NCBI GenBank assembly: GCA_036172665.1
Contig: CM069880.1
Location: 6,202,501-6,266,500 of the forward strand
Length of the DNA stretch: 64,000 bases
Reading direction: 5' to 3'
Source of the DNA: Prosopocoilus inquinatus
Taxonomy: Eukaryota > Arthropoda > Insecta > Coleoptera > Lucanidae
The notes below the pieces were generated by a model that worked only from the letters and a program-made list of their open reading frames with translations, was not told the DNA's origin and made no database searches. Positions 31,201-43,792 of this stretch are shown one piece after another. A program made the position numbers and the translations under genes. Each line of letters starts with the position of its first letter. Positions within the stretch are counted from its first letter, which is position 1.

Positions 31201-34200
31201 AAATGCTCGTCGCTATTACAAATTTCCATCATTTATTCGCAAAATTCTACTCGACGATCGTAATCATCTTCTGACAGTTCTTGGATTAGGTGGACTTTAT
31301 AAGGGTGGTATTTTTCGCGTTTAAATACTTTGGCTACAGAACGACGACTTATCCCATGGTGTAATGCAAGAAATGTGGTAGAAATTTGAGGTGACTCTTC
31401 CAGTTCTGTAGCAATATTTTCACTAACAATTGCGTTAGTTGCGGTCTTTGGTCTTCCACTTTTTGGCAAATTTTTCACTGTTCCATTCAAATTGTAGCAT
31501 CTAAGTGTTTTACCAACAACCGAGCGCGTTATAGGATTTCGTTCTGGGTGTAAACTGTTAAATAAGTCGCAAACTTCTTGATGAGTTCTAACACGATCAC
31601 CAAAACCGATCATCATTAAGATTTCAATCCGTTCTTTTTCACTTAAATGAAACATTTCCGATGTAGGAATTGATACTGCCAGATGTTGCTGACAATAAAA
31701 TAACTATCAATTCCACTGGCTACTAGACAAAGAGGTATTTTTTGAGAAAAATAAAAGGTTATCTTTTTGGCTAAAGACTAGAGATAAAGAATTTTAGAAA
31801 AATTTTGTGCAAATCGTTTTTGATTGCAGTGAGAACCTCGAGCAGCCTCTGGACAGCTGTTTCAGCCCTGCTTGGGACTTCTTCATTCATTCTTTCGCTA
31901 TTTTATATGATCACTAGAGATAAAGGTAAGAAACCTGATATTAATGGATGCAGAAGGCAGAGGAGTATCAAAATACGTAAAATTATACAGAGTGTTCTAT
32001 TTAAAATAAAAAAGTTGGTGCCGTTTCCGGCCAAACCGGAAGCTTAATGGAAACAAAAATCAGCCCCTCGCATGCGCCATTTGTTTCTATCTGCATGTAC
32101 AAAATTTCATTAAAATCGTCAATTCCACTTCCGAGATATTTCGATGGATCCATACTTTATCCCAACCCTGTATGTCTAAATATAAGTAAAAAATCTAAAA
32201 TAAACTATATGTTATGTATAAATCGGAAAAAAAATATGTGAACACCTAAAATTAACTGTCAGGAAACCTTACAAATAAGAGCTAACCAAACAACACGGAA
32301 ATGCGAAAAAAATAGTCCAAAGACCCGAAAAAAAAACTTATTCCAACGAATAAATAAGTATATAATTCCCTGTTATTTGATACCTGAAAATCCTGAAACT
32401 AAACTATATATGTTATGTATAAATCGGAAAAAAAAAATATGTGAACACCTAAAATAAACTGTCAGAAAACCTTACAAATAAGAGCTAACCAAACAACACG
32501 GAAATGCGGAAATAAATAGTCCAAAGACCCGAAAAAACTTCTTATTCTGACGAATAAATAAGTATATGATTCCCTGTTATTTGATACCTAAAAACCTAAA
32601 AATCCTGAAAAATAAAATAAAATATATATATTAGGTATAAATTTTTGTGATTTTGTCGGTGGGATTAGATGGTCTTTAGACATTTTTTAGTGCTTAAGTT
32701 GGTAGCATACTGAAGATGGCAGCTTAGCTGCCGAAATACGTATCTACGGATATAATAATATCAAAATTATTGTGGACGGAGGTTAATTTCAATTAACAAA
32801 AAATTTCTTTTTTTGAAAGGTGAATTAATAACTAGCCAGTCGCGTATGGAAATTACAGGAAAAACTTTATCCAGGTTTCTCAAGATATGCTAAAATGTAA
32901 ACTCCTGTTCAAAATTAACGCACCACTACAAAAGTCGTTGGTAGGTTTGTATTCTTGCAACCATTATTCAATAATAGTTTATCTTAATATAAAAGCTGAC
33001 ATTAGATAAAATTACAGATAGTAATACAACGATTGATGAATACTAATAACCTTTAATGTTCACATAAAAATTTAAAAGAAGAAACAAATTTATTGAATAC
33101 CATAAACAAGAAAAACTGAATATCACAAAAAAGTAATAACGTGCACCACTATTTCTAGCTCTGATGTTTACCTGAATTCACCAGTTTTTAAAACTTGTTA
33201 CATGAGGAAAGCTAGAATTAATTATGATAAACTTGAATTTAAGTGTAATCGTATCTCAATGAAACAACTTCATCTAGCGAACAGTTTCGTGGATTAATAA
33301 GACGTAATCAACGTCAAAATTTATTTGGCTTAAATAAGTCACCTGTGATCAGTGCTCGGGGTACTGATTACCAAATTTTACTGCAAGTAAAGTACTGATT
33401 AATTTTAGTAATTGAAGTACTTTACTCTCAGTACTTTTGAATTTGCGTTACTGGTATTTGAATTTTAAGTACCACTCGCAAAGTATTGGTACCGGGTACT
33501 GGTCGGTACATTATCTGTAATAAGTAATACTGTATACTTAGAAATGTACTTAAAACTTTTCATGTACTGCACGTACTGTAAAAGTTACTTGAACTTTTTG
33601 TTTCGTTTATTTATATTATATTCGATTTAATAATACTGATATTCAAATAATCTAAATTTGACTAAATAAGCTTCAAATAATGTTGTTTAAAGAATCTAAA
33701 AAATCACAAAAAGCTATGAAGCTAGAGTCCACATTTTAAGAAAATTTGCGTATACCATTAAATGTTAAACAAAAATTTCAAAAGAAGTGAATCCTCACTT
33801 CATGTCCGACAAGTTTTTCGTTTTACCTCAGTTTTGAGCAACACTGCGTTTTGAAATTATCTCATTTTATGACGTTTTAATTTCACACATTTTAACAGAA
33901 CGTGCTGATTTTTGTTGAGCAAGTTCTAAGAATTGGCTTTTATAATAATTTATAATAATAATAGTTTTATTGATCCGACAAAAGAGAGTACAAATATACA
34001 AAAAAAAGAAAAATTTAAATGTAACAGAATTCATGTGTACAATATATAACTAAGAAATGACTTGATTTGCGGATCAAAAGGCAGTAGGTTCAGTTGATAT
34101 AAGCATATGTTACAAATAAAAAATAATTACAATTAAATCCTTTTATTACCCATCTTACATTTCACAGCTTTAATGAAATAAAAATTTAAAAAAAATGTTA

Positions 34201-37200
34201 TAAGCTGTCTATTTTGGTATTATTGTATTTTAAGAAATATTTAACTTTATCTTTAGTTATTTTTATTTTGTTTATATTTGTTTACGAGTTTAATGATATT
34301 CCAAAAGAAATAAAATAAAATATTAATTATAAATAAATACTTTAATTAAATCTGATAGACAGTACTAATACCGTAATAATAAGTACTATTGTTTTAAAAA
34401 TTGTTGTAATAAAAATACGGTGGACTTCCGATCCGATTACAATAATTTTTTGATTTACATTAAAAGTTGTTTTCCTTATGTGATTTAACTTTTCATCTCC
34501 ACATAAAATTAAAAACATAATTTCAAAAGCAAAACAATTTATTGTTTTTACTAGGAATTGTACCGGCCTGTGTTAATTTAAATTCAAATTATTGAAATTA
34601 TTCTATCTAATTACCTAACACAATTCAAAATGCACGAAATAAGGAAACAGACAGCGATTTGAATATTATGACTACAGTTAGTAACAGAAATTGTATTAAT
34701 AAAACTGCTAGTTTCAGTACCATAAAATACTGAAAGTACATTAAAGTACTATAAATATTATAAAGTACTGGAAGTATTATAAAGTACTGCAAGTACTGTA
34801 AAGAGTACATATTTGATACTGATATTGGAATTTCTCTATTTTCAGTAAAATACTTAGTACATTAAGTACTTCAGACAAGTACTGGGACTGATACTGAATT
34901 TCAAACAAAAATTTCTATATACTGAGTACTCCCAGTACTTTGTCGCGGTACTTGCAACAGCTCTGCCTGTGATTGAATATAAAACATCAGTAACTTCGCC
35001 AGTTAAAAAATAAAATAAAAAATGTAAGTGGTGCGTTAATTTGAATGGGAGTTTATAAGGATATGAAAGAATACAATCAATATATTTAATGATTTAGCCA
35101 ATTAACCATTTATTTATGGACAACTTTTTTCTGTGTTTTGCTGATTCTTTCAGATTAAATGCTATTTAAGTTTATATGGATAAATATGAATGTAAACATT
35201 AAATAATAAAATGTAATGTTAATCTCAAAACACAACATACAAGCAATTTAAAAACGTTGTGGTACGCCGGCGGGTCCGTGCATTGCATTTATAAATTCCG
35301 TCGTCCGGCGTTCATTCTAGTAGGCTGTGCTTTTTTCGTTAGGTTACGCGCATGTAATTTGAAAGAAATCAAAACGCGACATATCGACAATTATGAAGCT
35401 TCATTATTTTGTAATAATTTGCTAGTGGGAGTTCCAATCTTCAGAAACAATCATGAAATTCTAATCTAATTTTGTGACGTCCGTATTTTTTAGTGATACC
35501 AATAAAAATGTCTCCCTAATAACTTGTCATAGCATACTCTGACTGCCAAAAGATCGTGAACAGAAAATATCTACAGCAAGTAATGCATTATATTTTTTTT
35601 ACAAGTTAATTTTGGCAATTAGTTGATATCTATTAGTATGAAATTATTAAATAAAAATGTTCATATTGTGTATGCTGAAACATAAAATAAAATTGGTCTT
35701 AAATATTTTCGGATCTGCCTTCACTTTAAAGATATAGATGTTTTTTGGTTCTTGCTTTTCTTTTACAGAAGCAAACGTATTTTTCATCTCTACATAATTT
35801 CAAACATTTACTAAATTCTTCAAAAGAATTGAAAGTATCCCCACTTGTGTGCATTTACTTCAGAATTGAAAAAAAAAAAATACTAAAACGGCGAACGATT
35901 TTAACCTCACCACACAGAACGGCGGATTAGACATTTTCTTCGATAAAATCCGCCGGTCGGCGTTTTTTGAGTAATATGCCGCCGCTCTTGCGACTATCTA
36001 GGAAAGGTAATAACTAATGTAGAACAAACATACCTATCTCCACATTGTTGAGAGTTAATTATTTTAAATTTTGAATTAGTCACATTTATAACAAATTTGC
36101 AATATTCTTTCCTCTGTAACAATTTTTGATTTTATTTGCTGTTTTTTTTGCACTGAAATATGCTTTTATTTGTTTTTTTTTTCTGTATTAATTTTGAATG
36201 TTAGAAAAAGAAGTTAAGGAAAATCCTACGCATGAATTTGTATCAGACACGTTACAAGCTACCTCACAAGATCTAGTTGAGGTCCAAGAGGGTATGAAAA
36301 GATTGGCTCTTGGATCTAAACGGATTGGTAAGTTATCTTTAGTTTTTTGCTTCAACATTTATTGTTTAATCTTATAGGATAAATGATTTTGCTCTTTCAA
36401 TGTAAATACCATAAGAATTTCTGTAGTGATTGAAAATTTTACATCAGTAAGTTACAATGAAAGGGTAAATGATAACGAATTAATCACAGCATATGGTTAG
36501 TTTCCTGTTTGATTTTTTCCTCACAGCTTAAGAAGAAGGACATCAACTCTAGCTTCCAAATGTTTTCCATTCCTAACTTCCTTATTCACATATTTATTTT
36601 AATTTATTATTCATTTAGTAAAGTTTCAGCTAAATTTTGTTCATGAACATGTAAAATAATGTTAGAAAAACTACTTACAGATATTAATAATAGATCAGTA
36701 TTAAAATATATTAAAGTATTTTGTGATGAATGAAATACATACTTGACAACCCTATTTGCATAAGACTGTTGAATAGGGCGGGGGAGGCATAAAATTTCAA
36801 ATAAAACTATGTTATCGTGTTTAATGAAGAAAATCGCTGCGATTGTACCCAATTTGTGAAAAACTGAGATGTGATAATAACTATTAATATTTACCAAAGT
36901 TTGATTACATCTAATCTGTCAAGACCGCAGTGTTTCCAAATTTCGTACTGATATGGTAACGGGGAGAGAGGTTTTGGCTTTGGGAATATGTTGTTGGGAT
37001 ACTTAGTGTTTTATAGATGTACTTAATAAGCAATAGTATGTTTTGAAATTTTGCAATCCCCTCATGTAGTTTTGTGGTAGTTCTGCCACATTGCTTCAAA
37101 ATTAAGCGGACAATGTTATAATGAAAATGACCCAAATTGTTCTTGATTAACAACATTCTATCGTGGCCAGTTTTTTTTTTTTTTTTTGTAATTCTGCAGT

Positions 37201-38088
37201 ACAAATATTTGGTCTTGGTGTTATATCAGATTCATGTTAATTGTAAATAAGTATCAAATGGAAATAAGGCCTTCTGTGTTAAAAATAAGCAAGTTTTGGT
37301 GACTTTCCCTTGTAATTGTCATGTGAATATGGTGGATTAGATAGATGTGTCCAATCATATTAAAAATTATTTATTCTAACATGGTTTCATATGCTTATAA
37401 AAATATTGACAATATGAAATACTAAGAAGTTCGTATGAACTGATTCTAAAAATAGTTTAATTTGTCTTGTGTAAATATTTCTTAAAATTGGTGTAGATCT
37501 TCCAGGTGCTCAGACTGATTAATTTTTTTTTCATTTCCTTCATTTATTTCGTGTTTATTTATTTCAAACAGGAAACTAACACCTGAGCATCTGGTTTCCA
37601 TTATCGCTCAGTGTTTATGCATTGTTTTGCTTTGTCTTTATTTTTTATCGATTGCTTTTAAAGATTTTCTTTCTAAAGAATTTCAAATTAACCATCATAA
37701 TATGGAAGTATTTTTCGTATTACGATATTGCATACTTATTGTGCAAATAACATATTTTCTAAATGCTTTTATTTATAGATTAGTTTTGTTTCTTATATTA
37801 CAACTACTACAATTTTAGAAAATTCTAGCTTATTAATTATTCACTGCATGTAATTTCTTTGTTATGTTGGTTATTATTTTAATATTTGTGTGTGTGTGTG
37901 GTTATTTTTATTTTGTTAACGCCTATCCTTCTTCCTAAAATGTTAAAATAGAAGAAGAATGGGAGAAAGAATTAGAAGCTGAGTTGCAAGACTACGAAGT
38001 CGTAAGTGAACAGAAGTCGTCGGGTTCTAAGAATGATAACTGGGAGCAGGAAATAGAAGAAATGTTAGATGTGGAAGATCTGAAATAA
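25209..38088 (+). CDS. Sap47: Sap47/SYAP1-type BSD-domain protein, 8 coding exons
   Basis: Coding exons are 25209-25333, 25600-25818, 25910-25989, 26041-26162, 29386-29663, 29736-29872, 36205-36327 and 37952-38088. All are GT-AG with continuous phase, giving 406 aa. The N-terminus MFSGLTNQ is typical of insect Sap47. A second glycine-rich amphipathic segment (GGIGGWLG) follows. Exons 5-6 encode the BSD domain (FVRSPPAGVDFNFDYD, LEKMRYELVPK, ENFWRNYFYRV, residues about 215-290). The acidic C-terminus contains ELQDYEVV and WEQEIEEML. The family is synapse-associated protein 47 in flies and SYAP1 in vertebrates, linked to synaptic function and Akt signalling. Introns 4 (3.2 kb) and 6 (6.3 kb) carry a foldback element and nested transposons. 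Alternative exons, known in flies, could be missed. Confidence 0.88.
26862..28025. repeat. 1.16-kb foldback element in Sap47 intron 4
   Basis: Bases 26862-27130 (AACTTCACAGAGG reversed; AGCACCCCAAAGAGTTC) are mirrored at about 27730-28025 with few mismatches, and weaker pairing continues inward. The centre contains two direct copies of a segment of about 165 bp (about 27312-27475 and 27481-27645), each with GGGTAGCACCCCACGA. No coding content: the several overlapping frames here are shadows of the repeats. Confidence 0.85.
28026..29385. other. Rest of Sap47 intron 4, nothing recognised
   Basis: AT-rich intron DNA without open frames, RNA genes or clear repeats. Confidence 0.5.
30046..30100 (-). 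ncRNA. Hammerhead-ribozyme-like motif, copy 2
   Basis: Same layout as copy 1: core CTGAAGA, stem II GGCAGC/GCTGCC, GAAA, stem III, C. Here stem III is AUAU/AUAU in place of AUAC/GUAU, a C-G to U-A exchange that keeps pairing. Stem I has GUA before the core. Confidence 0.5.
30201..32170 (-). mobile_element. Mariner-like transposon, 1.97 kb, about 265-bp TIRs
   Basis: Ends CAGGGTTGGGATAAAGTATGG and mirror, flanked by TA at 30199-30200 and 32171-32172. The inverted repeats continue about 265 bp with few differences. It encodes a broken transposase on the - strand and is inserted in the hammerhead-bearing repeat. Confidence 0.88.
30585..31655 (-). pseudogene. Mariner-like transposase, broken
   Basis: Three stretches in one continuous frame (31655-31233, 31232-30966, then to 30585) are separated by two stop codons. 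The first has the helix-turn-helix part (RTHQEVCDLFN; SGRPKTATN) typical of insect Tc1/mariner relatives. The catalytic part shows FSDEATF, QQDGAPPH and SPDLNPMDFFLWG, i.e. the three acidic positions, with about 36 residues between the second and third. The length of about 355 codons fits the superfamily. The TAA codons at 31231-31233 and near 30966 make it non-functional as read. Confidence 0.85.
32184..32590. repeat. Two tandem copies of a segment of about 205 bp
   Basis: Each copy holds GAAAACCTTACAAATAAGAG-like sequence and ends TTCCCTGTTATTTGATACCT. The same segment is single at 15785-15960. Confidence 0.8.
32700..32755 (+). ncRNA. Hammerhead-ribozyme-like motif, copy 3
   Basis: On the + strand: CTGAAGA (32710-32716), stem II GGCAGC/GCTGCC, GAAA, stem III AUAC/GUAU, C, then TACGG. 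It faces outward from the element, opposite in direction to copy 2. Confidence 0.5.
32897..35052. mobile_element. Tc1/mariner-type TIR remnant enclosing a hAT MITE
   Basis: AAACTCCTGTTCAAAATTAA and mirror TTAATTTGAATGGGAGTTT, both with GGTGCGTTAA-type inner sequence, lie at the two ends. No transposase frame is visible. Most of the interior is the hAT element at 33350-34965. Confidence 0.6.
33350..34965. mobile_element. hAT-type element with AGTACT arrays, target duplication CCTGTGAT
   Basis: CAGTGCTCGGGGTACT...GTACTTGCAACAGCTCTG is flanked by CCTGTGAT at 33342-33349 and 34966-34973. Both ends of 200-350 bp are full of AGTACT and near variants. The AT-rich middle lacks a transposase. Confidence 0.85.
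35053..36204. other. Rest of Sap47 intron 6
   Basis: No gene seen. Two GC-richer patches (about 35257-35300 and 35920-35965, with CCGCCGGTCGGCG-type sequence) look like ends of an undefined element. Confidence 0.4.
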
Positions 38089-41000
38089 AATTCTCGATGT
38101 TGTTAACTTTTTCAACTTATATTCAGAGCTCCGCCTATAGAGTATTCACGGGAAATGGCGGATAATTTACGAAATGAAAAGTTAAACATTGTAGCCGATT
38201 TCCGTGAACGCCTTTAAACATAATGTAACACAATTATGGGACCTAATTATTTATTATTATAACATTTGATATTACTCAGCATATTAGTTAAATTAAATTA
38301 AGGATATTTTTAGATAGAATATGAAAGAGAAAATACTCTTCAATTCAAGTTGAAGGGCGTGTTTTTCCAAATTCTGTCTACATGTATCGCGAGCAACAGT
38401 TGTGCTAATATTTTTAGATATAAGTTTGTTTGTAATTTTTACTTTTGAATTAGCATGATTAAATTCGTCAATTTCTAATGAGAAAACGTATTCCTACTAA
38501 CTCTGAAACAAGAAAGGCAGTTGCTAGTGTGCAATATCATACACGTAATGACGTTACGTCGTTATCTAAAAAATTAAACGAACAGTTTTTATAAATGAGC
38601 AGTGTTGGAATTTTTTTGAGTAAAACTTTAATTGGAGGCTAACGAAGCTTTGTATTTTTTTTGTACATTCCAGTGATAGCCAATTTAGCATTTGTAAGTA
38701 TGTAAATGATCAATTTAATGTAATGTTTTACTTAAACTGCTTGTAATACGAATTTGAAGGTCTATAGAAGTACTTGAATTTTCCTTTAATTTGTGACAGT
38801 TGTACATGTTTATTTCATTTCTATTTCACCCATAAATTCAAATAGCAAATTGAAAAATAATTGTCAATTATCCTAATGTTAAATATATATTTAAAAAATG
38901 TTGATGTATGTAAACTAGCTTGTTGTGGGATAATAAAAATTATTGCCCATGAGGAAAACTGTTCGAATGCACATGTACCTAAAAATATATGTAATATTTT
39001 AATAATTTTTGTTATGAAATCATTCGTGTAATTAGTTTTATGCCAAAATCTAGGCGGCTGTGTGTTAAATCGGGACCCCACATGCAACGCTTGCGCATAA
39101 TATATCCCGGCCACAGTTTTCAAGATTTTGGCCTAAGCCTGGCATTTGTTTTTTTCTACTTATTTGTTTTGCTGCGAATTAATAAGAGTCTGTTATTATT
39201 ATTATTATTACGATGTAATCGTAATAATGTAGGTACGTAAGAACTTTTAATTTAAAATTACAAAATTTAATTTCTGTCCTGAATCTGATTTATTTAATTT
39301 TTTTTTAATAGTACTGTGTGTTGGTGGTAGTAGATCGGTTTAAGGACAAAGAAAAATGATCTGAATGAAAAAATAGTAATTTCTCTTCGTCCTCAACCTG
39401 ATCAATTAGCACCAACCAATAATTAAAATACCGGTTTAGAAATAATTAAAACGCAAGAGTCGACCAAAATTGGTTATTTGCTTGTGTCAGAATTTGTGAT
39501 TGTTATTTGAAATGTAAACGACTGATGTGCACTTTACCACTTTCATAATGATTTTATTTCTAGTCATTTTTTCTTCTAATGTAGCGCAAATTAATAATAA
39601 AAAATTTCACTATTACAACCCTGTTGACGGTCTACACCAGTTTTCTTTTGCAGTGAAATGAACTTCCTGTAATATGCATTAAATAGAAGGCTGTCAGTTT
39701 AATTTATTATGTTTATGTAAATATAAATTTATGTGTAATAATCAAGGAGCGGATGACCTGAGGTTTTACTTAAGGTTATTCAAACCGTAATTATTATATT
39801 AAAATTATTTTTATGGAATCTTGTAAGTAAATTTATTTTACATTATATATACATTCATTCAACGACTTATAAGGTCTCTGGCAATGCAAATCGCCTGCAT
39901 TCGTCATCAAAAACCTCAATTCCGCCGCTCACTGGTAATAATTGTGAAGTAGTTTTGTAAATATGATTTTCAGTTTACATTGAAGAAAATTCTGCACCAA
40001 CTTATGCAGGTATTTCTTAAAAGAAATGCTTTGGACGTAAAGAAGTCAGTAAAAAAAGCGCAACTAAATTTGGTATTAAGATCTTTTGTAACATTCTCTT
40101 TTCCAGAATCTGTTTTACTAAAACAAAAAGAAAGAAAAAAGAATGTATCTTGCAAATGTTTGTGCTGAAATCCTTCTTCAAATGCTACTTATGCTACTTG
40201 TAAAAAGTGTTTTATTGTTGTGTTTTTTATATAAGAATTGTTTGCCGCCACAATGCAACTTTTACTGTGATGGGATTATTAAAACGTATGTTAATTTAAA
40301 AAAATGCATATCTCTTAGATATTCTCAGCATATTTGCATAATTGTCGCTGTATTTAAAATTAATAATTTAACATAATATAATCGACTTTCACATTCTATA
40401 CAATTTGCTGAATATGTTGTTATCTTGTTGATGTAAATATAGTAACAATTAATATGAGGTTGTTGTTAAGCAATTAAAGGTTGTTAAGCAATTAAAATGA
40501 TCCCACGTTTTAACTTTGATATTAAACAGATAAAACATCTCTAAGATGTATTAAATCAGGTCTGAGCAAGTTAGAAGAACGTAAAGGTATATTTCCCTTT
40601 TCTTCGCAATATTAATTTCCGTAAATATGAACAACCAACGATATACAAAACTTCAAAAGGTTCATATTCCTTTCTTGATCGGTTCATTGTTACCGTCCTT
40701 TTTCATTGATTTCTGTCTAAGGGTGGGATTAGTACGTGTGCAGACCTCTTCTAAATAATATAATACTGTAATTTTTTGTTAGGCAATTGTGTATTAATGT
40801 TCATTCTTTGCAAGTCTCGCTTGATACCATGCAAGATTTTATATAAAAAATGTAGCGTTGTATATTTAGAAATCGGTTTGAATAATAAAACTTGCAAGAT
40901 TTGAGAATTTAGTATAACTTCTAATTATTTTTAACAGTTACAAGAAACGTCACCAAATCTGCCACATACTTTAGGATGCATGTTTACGCAAAATCTTTAC

Positions 41001-42556
41001 ATAACCTTTGAAGAAGTTACTTACCAGACTGTTTAATGAAAAAAAAAATATCGAAACAGCGACAAACGCATTAAAGATGATGTTATTTCTTATACAAGAA
41101 TTAAGAAATGTTATGTATATAGTTTTAACTATAAAAATTAATTTAATTTTATTTATATCAAATGTTGTTTGGTGTCAAATGGAGCCGAGATAAAAAATTA
41201 ATGCGTATACAGTTGATCAAATTATATTGAATTCATTCCGTATCTAAATATATCGTTCCAGATTCATTATACTTTTATTTTTTATACTTTTCATTTGTAA
41301 ATATGTCTGATATGGATCACAAAATGTATCTAAAAAAAAACTTTCTTTCAACAGTGCTTTAGTTGAAAAATGTAGTATATATATATAAATACATATAAGT
41401 TTTGTCAAGCAGTCATATTATAGTATATTAGAAAATAGAATTTATGTGTTAAGCATGTTTATGATGTACTATGTAATTGTTATGCGGCATAACAATTGTT
41501 AAATAAATGTAGCGAATGTGCCCCAACGTAGTTTTCTTAATACCTTCAAATAAAGCAATTTTTACCACTAATTAATATGTTACAATTTAAATCAACTATC
41601 GTCTTAAGTTAAAGTTAGGTTAAAGCAGTATTTTCTTAGTGGAAAACTCGCCAATCGAATAATAATTACGTTACACAATGTTCGCCTACCGTGAGAGTTA
41701 AATTAATTGTTTTAATACGCAATTTGTAAACAAAACAGTCATCCATCCCATTATGTTTCCTTCAACAAATTTCTCTTCCCTAATGATAAATTAATTAAAA
41801 CTCAATGACGAAACACTTGTTTGTTCGCAATATTGAAAAAGAAAACTAATTTTTCCTGCTTTGTTTAATTAAAAAAGCCAAAATTAAGCACGGTTTTAAT
41901 GTATGAAATAATAAGAAAAATGAAATTAATTGTTTGGTAATTCTGCAATTTAGGCCTCTATGTATTTGGCTAAAATCGTTCGCGCTATATTGTTGTTGTT
42001 ACGGTCGAGAAAAGTGCGATGTTGCCAGACGAATTGCGAATGCATAAAATATGCGATTTCGGTCGGCTCTGCAACACAACTCAAGCATTTTCTTGTCCGG
42101 TGAAAATTATTTTTGTATGGAAAATTGGGTTAAATGTCGAAGTTTTGGCGTGTCCGTGCAAAAATAATTCAAATAGTTTAAAATAATGAACTAGTAATTA
42201 GTTAAACATTTGTCCTGGATCATTGCATTCTGAATTAATAATTTAACTTATCTTAATAAATAAAATAAATTTTTTATTCATAAAGAATTACAAATTTCGT
42301 CAGTTTTTTCGGTTGAAGTTTATGTAAAAGTGTTCTTTTAATGCACATTTTTTTATTATGAATTACAGTTCACAGAAATGTTAGTTACAATCGTAATATT
42401 GCAAGTTTGCAGAGTAATTTTTATTCTATAATTTTTTCCATGTAGGAGCTTGGGGTCTAAGTCGAAGTAAATATTTATGCAAGTATATTATCTAGTCATC
42501 TGCCTACACTGACATGGCAACAATGCGACCTCTTGTTCCCCGATTTCAACCATGCG
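38089..42556 (+). other. Sap47 3' flank, no further gene recognised
   Basis: AT-rich DNA probably holding the Sap47 3' UTR, whose end is not defined (several AATAAA, e.g. near 41501). Short open frames have no recognisable similarity. A fragment at about 40630-40720 resembles the repeat at 17130-17540. Confidence 0.4.
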
Positions 42557-43030
42557 CTTTAGATAGGGGTCACACTAAGCCCGTCTCTTCACAGAGCGTA
42601 CGGTGAAGAGATGGGCTTAATCTCTTCAAGGAGCGCACTGTCGGAGACGCGTATATACGCTTGCATGTAGCACCTTTGTTTTTAATCAACGATTACACAC
42701 GAGGCAGCAGCGTAGCGTATTCTCTATTTCGTATATTCTCTGTGTATTTTAGTATATCGCATTTAATATGTGCCTATGACGGTACGCTCCGTGAAGTGAC
42801 GGGTTAAGATGGTCTTCACACTAAGCCACCCCGGACGGGAGCGGTCGAACGACCAAAATTTCATTGTGTAAAAAATATACCTAAAGTTTAAAAAAATTTT
42901 AGTCGTAATCACTCGTGAAGAATTTATGCCTAAACATTTTTAAAACTTTGTTTTTTACACAATCGGTTAATGAAGTTTCGGCGTTGGACGGTGCCCGTCC
43001 TCGCTCGATTAATGTGACGCCTGTCTTAAA
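42557..43030. mobile_element. Two adjacent MITE-like units with CACACTAAGCC ends
   Basis: GGTCACACTAAGCCCGTC at 42560 is echoed by CTTCACACTAAGCCACCC at about 42810. Each is followed by a partial inverted partner (GAAGTGACGGGTTAAGA; TTAATGTGACGCC). GC-rich relative to surroundings. Borders are approximate. Confidence 0.45.
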
Positions 43031-43792
43031 AGAGGTCTAAACTGAAGAATTGCCAGTTGAAGGGATCAGTGCAAGAGGTAGCTAAGTCACACTATTATGT
43101 TTTCGAGCTATTGTGAACTGAATATTTCAATATACTCCCACATTTTTATTTATTGCTCCAGGCATTTGATTTTTTTTATACACACAGAGATACATTGGTG
43201 TACAATAAAAAGCCAAAGGCCCTGAAAAATAATACACAAAATTGTTGTGGATTTAGCCACTTTTTGTGAATTTCGGTAATGTCGATCGCGAAAATCAGTA
43301 ACCAATAGAAGGCGCTTCTAATAAGGAAAACAAACAGCTGTCATTAAGGATATTCAGGATAACTTGGTATATTGGTTTGCTTTTTGTTAGTTTTATTATT
43401 ATGTTTACGTTATGCTAAAAGAACGGAAGTGTCACAAAATTCACAAAAAAGAAACATTCAATTCAATATTTTTATAGGTTAACCAAATGTTTTCCTCATT
43501 ACAGGGACCTTTATAAAAGTCTCACTACATGTCGGCCACTTCGTGATTTTCTCGAATAGATAGAAACACGTCAACGAAGAATATTAATTTTATTTTGTTT
43601 ATAAAAGTAACGTATGACTTTAAATCACAAATCTCATTTGCTTGCGCAAAAAAGAACTCATGTTTTAACTTGGAACAGTACATCGAAATTTCATCCACTT
43701 TCTGTGCAAAACTAAAGTAATATTCCGTGATGTAAGCTTTGTGTTTGTTTAAAAACCATTTTGTAAAAATATAAAGTAAAAGTTAGTTATAT

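Larger units (their letters stand above)
29979..32795. mobile_element. Inverted element with hammerhead-like ends, split by a mariner transposon
   Basis: The left end (AGTAAAGGAGACTGTGGTTT to the TTTCGGCAGCTAAGCTGCC block) is mirrored at the right end (GGCAGCTTAGCTGCC to ATTGTGGACGGAGGTTAATT). The left part is the same repeat as 15525-15960. The mariner at 30201-32170 sits in it, and on its right side a segment of about 205 bp is tandemly duplicated (32184-32390, 32391-32590). Confidence 0.65.

Noticed and set aside
39179..39230. TTA microsatellite and nearby TG and CT runs (37889, 14168)
   Set aside because: Ordinary simple repeats, too short to note further.
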